DNA of 64,000 bases from Lytechinus variegatus (Eukaryota; Echinodermata; Echinoidea; Temnopleuroida; Toxopneustidae): positions 11,138,124 to 11,202,123 of the forward strand of contig NC_054755.1 in the NCBI RefSeq assembly GCF_018143015.1, in the 5' to 3' direction. This document shows positions 49,301-61,300 of the stretch, piece after piece (the stretch's first letter is position 1; every line of letters starts with the position of its first letter). A model generated the notes under the pieces. It searched no databases and was not told the DNA's origin. It worked only from the letters and a program-made list of their open reading frames with translations. Both the position numbers and the translations under genes were made by a program.

Positions 49301-52300
49301 GAGGTATTGAAGGGTCACGGCAATGGTTTTGCAGACGATCTATGTAATAAAAACGCACATAATTAATTCTTTGACCGTTATCTGAGTAAGCAGGTATGGA
49401 AATGGTTAATAACAGTTACTGTGCTGACTTCTGGTATCAAGAAAAGTGCGGGGGGGGGGGGGGGGCTAAATCAGATAATTTATTATAATTGTTTAGTTAT
49501 TAACATTCTAATACAAATAACGACCAGTTTGTCAGTTCTCTATTCTCACACTTATAGTCATTGTGTCTTTTTCATTTTAAAATGCATATTCAGGATTATT
49601 TACATGCAGATTTCTTTCGTTGCCATCACAGGAGAAGCTAATATCGTACATCATTATACATTTTATATCTATTACATTTTATTTGAAATATTATACCCCT
49701 CGATTAATATTGAAAATAACTTACACGATTCCAAGTCATTTCTGCCATGGTCATAAAGAGAAGCTGACCCAAGGCTGTTGAGACAGCAAGGTTAATATGA
49801 ATCTGAATCTTCAGTTGCTTCCATGTCCTGTATGATCAGAGGATGGGATGAGGAATAAAAACATTTTTTGTTTTCACGTTGGAATATAATACGCCGACAA
49901 TATTATATTATTTTCACCCTTTAAAAAAACAAGTTCACCCAACCAAAGGTTTATTTGAAAAAAAAGAGAAAATAAAAAAAATTCATCGAAATCGGATGTA
50001 AAATTATGACATTTTAAAATTTCGCTTTATTCGCTTTATTTAAAAACAAGTTGTATGCACATCCTGGTCGGTATGCAAATGAGGCGACTGATGAACCTGA
50101 CATCATCCACTCACTATTTCTTGTGTATTTCATTAAATGAAATAATTTATGAAGTATTCTAATTTTCTCCTCACTGTCATGTGAAGGGAGATTTATTCCT
50201 TCCTGCATATGTGGAGTTACCATTGTTTTCACATTTTTTGGTTCATTCAAGATGGTCCTTCTTGTCAAATTTGTAAAAAAATGGGAATATTATATATGAT
50301 TCAAACAATAAAAAACAAAAGAAAAAGTGAGTGAGGGAGACCATCAACTATTTTATTTTTATGTCACAGAGCATGCTGGATAGCGCATATGACTATTTTG
50401 TGAAAAATAAGCGAAACTTTAAAATGTCATAACTTTTTTTTATTTTACATCCGATTTGGATGAAATTTTCAGCGTTATTTTGTTGGATTTTCCTCCTTTG
50501 ATTCAAATCGACATATTTCTGGGTTGGAATTAATCTTTTAACCATTGGATGGGGGAGGGGGCAATAAAAGACCCCCTGCATGATTTTATCAATTGCAATT
50601 GCAACGATTGGTCCCGCCCCTTTCAATTATGCCTTCCTGGGTATGAATTTGATAAAATTCGAGGGTGTCAATTCAACTAATTCGAACAAGAGGTCGCTGG
50701 GTTGCAGCATATTTTGTAATCGAAGACCCCTGGGGGTATTTCTACCTGTGTACTGAAAAAAAGGTGAGGGGCTCCGGGATGAAAGTGCAAAAAAAAATCA
50801 CAACAATAACTGACATGGTTATGTGGCACTTGTGCAGCCCTGTAACAGATCATTGGTGAATAGAACTATCAATGATCTAATGAGAGAGGGAATTGTAAGC
50901 GGGCCGATCAATGATTACCCTGTGGCAACGTAAATGAAGAGAGCCAGTGTCAGGCACAATACGGACAGCGAACCCATGATTCTGGACAGGTGGCTTTGGA
51001 TAACGGCGTTTAGTCCTTTGGGTGGCTGCAAAATACAAGAAAAAGGGAAAGAAATGGGAAAAATACAAAACATAATATTTTCTCAATTTTTGAGGATAGA
51101 ACATTGTTTGGTAAATTAAGGTATGAATGTATGTCAATATTTAATCCATATAAATGATAATACTTGGTAAAATTCTTGTAAAAGTAGTGATGGTAGGAGT
51201 AGTTTACATATTAGAAGTAAAAGTAGAAGATGTAGTAGTATAGTAGTCATAGGCGGCGGAAGCGGGGGGGGACGTGTCCCCCCCTAAATTTTAAGTGGGG
51301 GGGTCCCCCCCTAAATTTTTTTTAGATAACCTTTTTTTTTTTTTTTGCTTGTCAATTTTTTTTCCTGCGTCCCCCCCTAAATTCACGTGGCTCCCCCTGA
51401 AACGTGTGTTATCCCCCCCTAAAATTTTGGTTGATGACTTTTTTTTTTTTTTTTTTTTTTGCTTGTCAAAATTTTTTGGGGCGCTTGTCCTATTTTTTAC
51501 ATGTGTCCATCCCAAAATTTCAGGTGGACACCCCCTGAATTTATTGGCTTCCGCCGCCAATGATAGTAGTAGTATGAGGAGGAGTAGTAGTAGTAGTAGT
51601 AATAATAGAAGTAGATGAAGTAGTAGTAGTAGCAGTAGTATAGAAGAAGTAGCAGAAGAATATGTAGAAGAAGTAGCAGCAGCAGTAGTAATATTAGTAG
51701 TAGCAGTAGTAGAAGAAGGAGAAAAAAGAGTAGTCGTAGGAGTAATAATACTTGGAAATGATTATGATGAAACCATTCATGGAAAAATATAGAAAAGCAA
51801 AATAGAAATGTTTCTTCTCACGATATTATTGCTGATAGGCATCATCGAAGGAAAAAATACAAATAAACTTAAAACATGAGATCATCAGTGGATATTTTTT
51901 TCAAACGTTCACGTAATATTAATAAAAACCAAAATAGTTTTTCATAATAAGAGTTTTACATAGGGAATGTCGACTGACCCTTACTGTTAAGATAAGTTAT
52001 AAACAGCTTTCATTTTGTTTTCATTTATGAAGAGATAAAGAAACTTGATATTGCACTTTTTATCTTCCTCAATAATCTCGAGAGTTCAATGCAAACCGAG
52101 TATAGAATACACATCTACCATGTCCACGCTGCAATGAACATCCGCGCGCTATTGTTTTGTCGCAGGTGGTTCGCATTCTTTTGAGCGAGCAATGGAATGT
52201 CGCTAACAATGGAAAACTAAAAGCTAACGGCCATACGCGCTGTGTAGGCAGCCGTATACACACTGCTTCATGGATCAACAGCGCACTCTTTCCAACGTCA

Positions 52301-55300
52301 ATCAAAGCAAAGTGATTTCGCCGTTGTTGTTTGATACTGCGGTAGACTGCATCTAAAAAGTCTGTCGGTTATGGAATGACACTGAATCCAAGGAACATAA
52401 AATAAGAAACTGAAAACGTTCTAAAAGTATAGATTTGACTAGATTTGACCTCATTTTGCTGTGTAATCATACAGAACTTTTCTTTCGTAATCTAGGCCAA
52501 TGCCCGGATTTATGAAGATGTACTACTGGATAGATCGATCTTTACCACTAGTTCAGATTGAAACCCATCCAATCTGGCTGAAGACGCTAGTTATTGGACC
52601 TGATATCCTGCTTTTCAATCAGGTAAGCCCGGTTACACTCTGATTTGTTTTATTACTCACTCACTTATTTCATTCATGTTCGATTTCAAAACTAAATATG
52701 CCTTTGAATGGATGTTTTATAGAGCAGAAAGTGATTATATGTATTTAATTCACCAAGTCGCAATGCTACACTGTAAAAACTGTGGTGTTCAAACTGACAC
52801 CATTTGGTGTTAATAGAGGACCACACCCTGAGGTGTTAAATAACACCCTAGAGATTGAACATAACACCAAAGAGTGTAAATTTAACAACCATAGGTGTTG
52901 TAATAACACCTGTAGGTATAAAACTAACACCACCAATTTAACACCGGTGTAAAATAACTGGTGTGGTCCTCTATGTACACCGGTTAACCCCACAGTTTTT
53001 GCTGTGTATAGACATTGTCATTGTTTCGGCTTGCGCTATATATTTTGTTGTTTTCTTCTTTTTTTCCTTGATTCTATGGATATTGAAGCCCTTCGGGAAA
53101 AATAATACACATTTTAAAGTGCCATGCCAGAGACAACAATGAAGTTTATCTAGATGATAATTTATTTGCATATTTAGAGAAAGAGAGGGAGCAGACAAAA
53201 TGAGAGTGGTTCAGTGGTTCGGGGGCACACATCCTTCATACGTGTACATGTCAAAAGAGGTTCGACTCCATTAAACCAAGAAGATCCCTATTTACGATCC
53301 GGTAAAATAAATCAATTTCCGATAAAAACAATCTCGTTATTATTTTTTAATGATGAACCAGTGAAAACCATTTCGCAGATAAAAGCTAGTGGTTTTATTC
53401 CCGACATGTTTGAGTGACCACTCTACCATCGTACGGACCGGCCGCAGTGTCCCTAGTGGCTTTGGTCTAGCCAAGGAGGTCATATATATAGGGAAATATG
53501 TTATTGTCATGATAATTACTTTTTCGCCGCATCTGGTCTGGTTATGTAGTACATATATGGAGGCATCCGAAAATAAACTATGCAATATGTCCTGAAATAT
53601 GACTCAAATTTCCTCGACTGGGCATGTACGGGCACTCATCCGGCATATACAATAATGAATAGCAATATTTCATCGACCACATTTGAAATTTTCATTTGCC
53701 GCAAATGATCGGAAAAGTGTTAAAATCTAGTTTCAGTAAAGGTCAAATTCTGACTTTTTCCACTAATTAAAGGTAAATTGATATAATCTGGGCAAATATC
53801 TCAGCGTTACAGCGTTACAGTGCTTGGTTATTGATTTCTTGTCATGCGTACAAATTTATGTTGGTTTATTAATATAAAAGATGGAAAATTTATCCAAATG
53901 GATATTCGTAAAATTTCACTCCTCGGATTTCTTCACTGAAACTGGTAGCTTCGAAGGCGGACATCAAAATGGTCTTAACTGCTGTTCTTTCTTTTGTGCT
54001 TCTTTAGAAATGAACAGCTGCTTGAATAAATTTATTGCCTATTGGAACTCAAGTCATAGAAACTTCTTGGTCTAACTATACACCTGCAGTACTTGCAACT
54101 TGTGATTTATTCGAAATATATTTTATAGGGGCTGACGAAAGGGGAGGGTTGCATCATTACCCTTGACTCATACTGTCGGTTAGACGGTTACCCCTCTCCC
54201 CCACATGAAAATTTCACTTCACGTATTTCTGAATGAGACAACAGATCTAGGGGAGGTTCCTCTCTTTGAGATTTTATGTTTTATTTAAAATTCTTCTTTA
54301 GAAATATAGATGAACTCGATTCCGATAGCTAATAATATTCATTCATTAATAGGTTTATTTATGATAGACTCTATCTGTTGCAATTCTGTAATTAGCTGCT
54401 ATATATTATGTTTATAATTGTTTGAATGATTTATGTCTTATTGGGTAATTTTGAAATGATCTTAACAAAGCGCTTATTAAATCTCATTATATGTAGGCCT
54501 ATTTATCATAAATTTTCAAACAAATGCTGCTCACCTTCGGGACACGACATTATGCTCCAGGCTTAGGCTTAGGGTTGCAATATGATTTTATGTTAGGTTT
54601 AAGGTAGTGTGTGGAATTTACAGCGGAATAATCTTCGCCGGAGCAAATGTCATTGAACCGCTTACCTTAGCTGATAGGAGAACGGCGAAGCTTGTGAGAT
54701 GATTGCTGCGACATCGTACCAAAGTGGAGTTTGCTGACACCACTTCCATACCGCTACTAGACCAGACTCCAGAGCTGTATGCATTGAACATAATATCTCC
54801 ACATTATTTTACATATTGTATACGAAACGAACCGTTTTTCAATGTAATGTCTGAAATCTTGCTTACACGAGTCGTAGACGAGTGCAACCTTCATACAGTT
54901 TAATGCAATATATCCTGCATACGATGAAAATAGAGCATGCCTTATTGTAAATATCATACATCAAAATGGTTGCGGAGTGAGGGAATCATCAGTAAAGATC
55001 AAGTACCAAAGAAGGAAAATAGTGTCAAGAACCACTGTGACCATGGTGACGTCAAGGGCCCCAACGAAAACCAGCTTATTGCTGATTGGGCTACCCTTTT
55101 AAATATTTGAAAAAAAAATAAAGAGATAAATAGATAATGATGGATTTTTTTGTGTCGTCAAAATCTGCGCAACTTCATCTCTTACTTTTTTTTCGTGCAC
55201 ATCAATGAATTGTGAGCAGAGTTCACAGCATTGTATATTGCGTTCAATATCATTGGATCAATATTGCACCAATTTTTCCGATCATTAATGAACTCAACGT

Positions 55301-58300
55301 ATAAACGACAACCAGGTTAATCTGCTCTAGAACCATGATAACATAGGCTTTGAAAATTGACCTCCTTGCTCTTTATTTATTGATCAAACTGAAAATATGG
55401 CAATTGCCACCATTTAAAAAGAAGTCTTTAACCGAAAAGTCATGCTCAATTATCTTTTGTGACAGTATTTTTCTAATACTACTCCCCCCCCCCGTGCCTC
55501 CCTTCCCGCACCAACTCTTTTCTAGTGATTTTGTAATGAAGCTGTTTTACTTTTTAATCTGTATTATTGGATATTAGATATTTGAGCTTAATAACATCTG
55601 AAACGTATTGGATTATACATTTTCTTCACTCTGTAGTCTGAAGACAACGGCATGTGTCTCGACATCTATGATACACAATGATATATGGTATGTATACAGC
55701 TCTTAAGCAAAATGTTCCATTTCTTGAATTGTATATTTACGTTTTAAAATGAAAGAGGTGGATATTGATAGTAATTTATAAGACAGATCCTTCAATTCAT
55801 ATACAAACTAAAATACAAATAACAAATAAAAGTTTGATGAATTAATTCCTTGACAACTCATAGATTTAAGACTATTTCTTTCCCTTAAGTATTACAATAA
55901 AACACAATATCAAACATCTTCTCATACATATGTATAAAAAAATTGATTATAATAACATGCATTAAGAATGAACTTGTACAATTAATTCAACACATTCAAT
56001 TTTTCCGGGTTTTAAATATTAATATAAGAAAGAGATTTTCCGAATACACAAACAAAAATCATCAATAAAACCTAAACGAATTGAAAACAGCATTATTTTT
56101 TTAACCGATCGCCTCGGCCTCTTCTCTCAGATAATTCGTATCCCAACAACAATCTCAGACCTAGACCCTAATCCCCCTCAAAGTTTCTACGACAGAGATA
56201 AACAATAAAAAAGATGGGGATAAAGTAAATGAAGGAAAGAAAGTGACGAAAGGACAAAGGGTTAGATATAATATGATTTAAATGAATATTATGTCAAAAT
56301 CTGTCGCAAGATTATTTTCTCATTTTAAACAGGACATTTTTTGCTAGCCCCCCCCCCCCTATTTGGAGAAAATTCTGCTCCGTGCGTTGTGTTGTGCCTC
56401 TGTAATTTGATAGCCATTTGCGTCACTGCGTTCCACCTTACCTTAAAGGGATGATCCGGGCCAAAAATATTTATATCTTAATACATACAGTATAATTCAC
56501 TGAGCAAAATGCAGAAAATTTCATCAAAATCGAATAACAAATAATAAAGGTATTGAAGTTTAGCAATATTTTGTGAGAACAGTCATCATGAATACTCATT
56601 AGGTGGTCTGATGATGTCACTTCCCCACTTTCCGTTTTAATACGTAAAATCTTTTTTTTTTCATTATTTCATACTTGTGTGAATAATGTGTCTCCCTTAG
56701 AATGAAATACGTTGCAGCAATAAATATCTAATGCACTAAATCGGTTGTCAATCCAATTTTTCTACATTGTAGCTCTTGGAAGAAAAAGAAAATAATAAAC
56801 CTAATTTCATGTAATAAAATACAAAAGAATAAGTGGGTATGTGACATCATCAGTCAACCCAATGGATATTCATGACAACTGTTTTCACAAAATATTGCTA
56901 AACCTTAAAATTCAATAACTTTGTTATTTGTTATCCGATTTTGATGAAATTTTCGGTATTTTGCTCAGTAAATTCTACCCTATTTATTAAGCTATAAATA
57001 CTCTCAGCCCGGACCATCCCTTTAAATGGTTTGCGCCAGATAGGAGGAACACTGCTGAATCCAATCTGCTTTCTGACTCGAGTACCTCTAATGTTCTTTT
57101 TTAATTTCTTTGTGGAAGCCATTTTGGTAGCCAATATCCATTTCTCATTTGTATTTTGTTTGGCGGGGTATGATGGGTTTCACACAGAGTATTTTTAACT
57201 CGCAGATACATCAATTCAACCTGCTAATTATCTAATCAAGAAGGTAGTATGTTGATATTATTTCAAATATAAACATATGAGAAAACTTTTTCATGCAAAT
57301 TAATTATTCCTTCATCGCCCATTTCCAGAGTCACTGTCAGTAATGATGAGAAGGTAATTTAGACCCTATGATTCCCGACTTAATTTCTATTTCACTGAGT
57401 CTCTAGATCGTGTGGTTTATTCAACACCAAATATCCTCAGCCACGCTCATCAATCTATTATAATCACGATAGTATATTTACACATATTTTGTATTATAAA
57501 CAAAAGTGAATTTGTATAGGAGTCACTTTGATGGGAACGCTTAATTCAACTGCTAATTGGATCCCTTCCCAATTTAGCACAAAACTACTTTCGACGCTGT
57601 GCAAAAATCTTCAGGACTGGGGGCATTTAATAGAGAACACTAGAGAAAATATCATCTTCATATTTATATTGTGAAATACAATTGTGAAGGCTCCCCCCCC
57701 CCCCCGAAATGGGTGTTTTAAATTTACACCGTATGTTAATGATACAGTCACATTTCCCCAACGCCGGCCGTATGGCAAGTCGAAAACAGCCGTTTTATTC
57801 ATTTTTATTTAAACCACCTATTATGTAGCTGGTACAAAAAAATGTTAAAACCGCTGTTTACGACTCGCGTGCAGCCGCCGTAGGAGAAATATGACTGCGT
57901 CATTTCTGGTTGGTGAGTGAGAAGAAAAATGTTTTATTAATCGCACTGTATTCAACGCTTTTATAATGGAAATTATTACTATAGGCCTCGCGGTAATACG
58001 ATGAGCTTTTACGTTGATTGGATACTGATTGTGTGGCATATAGTTTAATTTTATCGCGCTAACATTACCGCTCACGGGGTGCATGTTGAATGGCATAGCC
58101 GTAATTAATCACAAATACATTTTAATGAAGTTCTTATTAAAAAACTGATTCTGCATTCGCTATACCCTCGCGTACATTTTGCGAACGGCGGGGAACAAGG
58201 AATTGTTGAGGTTTTTGCGACTTCACAACTACAGAGTTAACTTGCATTTTAAGAGAAAACTTTTCATCTTCCAATTATGCTTTAGAAACATGTAAAAAAA

Positions 58301-61300
58301 GAACACTGGTGATATTCTTGTTGAGATGTTCACTAAATTGTACTTTTGTTGCAGCTCCAGCATAAATATCCCAGATATCATTATTCAACCTTATTTGTAA
58401 AAAAAAAAATCTTGGTGGGTGTGTGTGTTTAGTTTTTGTTTTGTTTGTTTTATTAACTAGGGGGAGAGATTCCTAAATTTCTTGCTGGGCATCCTAGAAA
58501 AGGAATACACACTACTTTAGGCATTTTTATTATAATTATGATTGTAATAGCTACTTTTTAATGAGATGATTGATAAAAAATGAAGTATGTTACATGTATG
58601 TTGCCCATTCGGCAGCTTTGGACATGATCAAAATAATGGAATGGAATCTTTCTTCTTGACTGGCTTAAATGTATGTCGAATTGACGTGCCGAGCTTTTTT
58701 CCCTCTTTCCCTTTCTTTGCTTAAAATGTTTGGATAACGTTCTCACATCAACTATAAAGTTACCTAAGATTATCTATCTTGTATCATTCGTGAAGTGTAC
58801 TAAACAAAATATTGTGTGACAGTGACGTAAGTATTAAGCACAATCGAATAGTAATTCATTGCATAGGGAGTACTCGATTTTTGGCTCAGTGAAAGTAAAA
58901 ACATGATTAGTGTGCATGTGGTCAAGCAGTAAAAGACGTTGCCCATTGTGGAAACTTGTATCATTCAATATCTAAACATTATCCATTGTATGTAGCAACC
59001 TTATTTTGAAAACTTTTCTACAATATGTAACATTTTTTTAAATCCCTCTGTATATTGAGAAAAACTAAAGTGAGGTGACATTTAGGCATCCAATATATCC
59101 TCCCGCACACCTCACACACACATCCCCCACACTCTCACCCCCATACACGCTGCGACGCAGTGCAGAAAGTACTGGCGGACAATTATTGTCATGTTCGTAG
59201 CAACCGAAGCAGCGTTTGCCAAGGACTGTGTATCGATGTATATAAGTATAGACATTAATAAATCATCCCTGTTCATGTGTTTCTACTCTGCCTGATAATA
59301 CAATGAATTCTTCTTTTAATCTACTCCATCGAATCCAATCAATAGGCTTGATTGATCAACTCTCAACACTCGCGACACTGGCAATACTCTGCCAATTGGC
59401 TGTGTAATCATGGAGTTGGGAATAGACCGTGGTGTAATGAACAGTGATTGATTATACATCATAAACATGATAGAAATGGGGAAAAAATCCAGGACGTGAC
59501 CTTTTCAAGTGTAATTGAGCGAGAATGTAATCATAGAGTCAACTGTATTACCAGTTTGATGAAGGAAATGATGAATTTTATTTTTGTTTGTTTTTAAAGA
59601 CTGGGGAAAAATCGATGGCCCTGCATGATGATTGGGGTAGCAAAATTGATATTCTTGTGATTGTCGTGGTGATTCGGGTTAGGGTTGCAACCAGTCGACG
59701 GAAAGTGATATGAACCCCCCCCCCCTTTCAACTATATATTGGCGATGAACCCTAGGTCATATTCAGGTCTGATATATTTCGCTACATTTAGGTAAAAAAA
59801 TCTTCATAATATGTTATTTACTAATGTGTTTAAAGAGAGAAAGTCTAACTTATCTTTGTTACACCTCACACAAGAATCAATGAAATTTGACATATCGTAT
59901 CACCAAACACCATTCCACTTACCTTTCATTGACGATAAAGGCACAGTAAACAATATTGCCTGAGCCCTGAAATAAAACAAAATGTATTCTTTAATTTTAG
60001 TGTCTGCAAAGTATAATACATTTATATCAGTACACATCAGGTGCATGGGCGGAAATCCCAGGGGGACGCGTCCCCCGTACCGAAATTAGGGGGAACCCCC
60101 TACTTTTTTAGTGGAAAAATACATCATTAAAAAAAACATGTATTTTGGACGAGATGACGTTACTTTTTGGGTGTTTACCTTCTTTTTTTTGCTTGTCAAA
60201 TTTTCCAGAAAGTACACTTTATTTCGACGTATTTTCAAGACGCCACATTATTCCAAATTGCACATAAAGTTATTTCTTTTATTTCTAATGTTTCTAACAG
60301 AGCCTGCGATTCGTGGCTTCAAGTGGGAGGGGGTGCGAGACTAGCAATTCCCATAGGCTTCTGTTCAAAAGGGAGATATCAAAAGAGGGAAAGAGGGGGA
60401 AATGAAAGAAGCCAGGGTACAAATACACATCTTTGACCAGTATCTATTTACAAATCCTATTATTTGATAAATGAAAAAAAAAAGATGTTACGTTTTAATA
60501 CATGTATGTGCCCCCCTCCCCTCACCTTGCCAAAATATCTTGGCACTGTTAGTATTTTCAACTATAAACCTGGGGGCCGTTTCATAAAGCTGTTCGCAAG
60601 TTAAGAGCGACTTTAAAAACGACTGGTGATCCTTGTGGTAAACGATATGTTCATTGGTGATTACTTAGCGCGTAAGAAAGGTTCACCAGTCGTTCTTAAA
60701 GTCGCTCTTAACTTACAAACATCTTTATGAAACACCCATCTGGAGTCTAATTAAAAAACTGGAGAGGGTATATGGTAGAATGCTCTGGCCATAATCGAAT
60801 CCGACCATGATTATCATAATAAGGACATTATTTTTCTCTCAGACAAACTCACTGTAAGATTTACGGCGAAATCAATGGTCACGGAACCATTGAGATCCAG
60901 GGTTGAATTCCCATCCTCGATGTCGATGATCATGACCAAACTGACGACATGCAGGAGGTTGCCCGAGGAGTCGATCCCGTCCTGGCTAACATTGATGGCT
61001 CCTCCAACAACTTCGTTCTGGTCCTGGGACTCGAAGGACACCCGAGCTGTGAAATAAATTGAAATACAGCAGGAATGAATCAATTTAATGAACTAAAGTC
61101 CTTGTAATATGCCAGATATAATACGCCTTTTTAGATAATTTACTATAACGCCATGTGTATGATGTATGAGTAGATAATATTGCATGACTAGTGTTTAGCG
61201 GCAATGAGAGGTGCAACGAATGCATCAAATTTTATAGAAAACGACATTACCCCCGCCCCCCCCCCCCTTATCAAGTGCAAACTCTCAATAAAAAAAAAAG

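Noticed and set aside
56931..57134. Basic 67-codon frame (ASTKKLKKNIRGTRVRKQ)
   Set aside because: Looks protein-like at first, but the frame runs into a MITE border and no splice sites or homologous motif support an exon.
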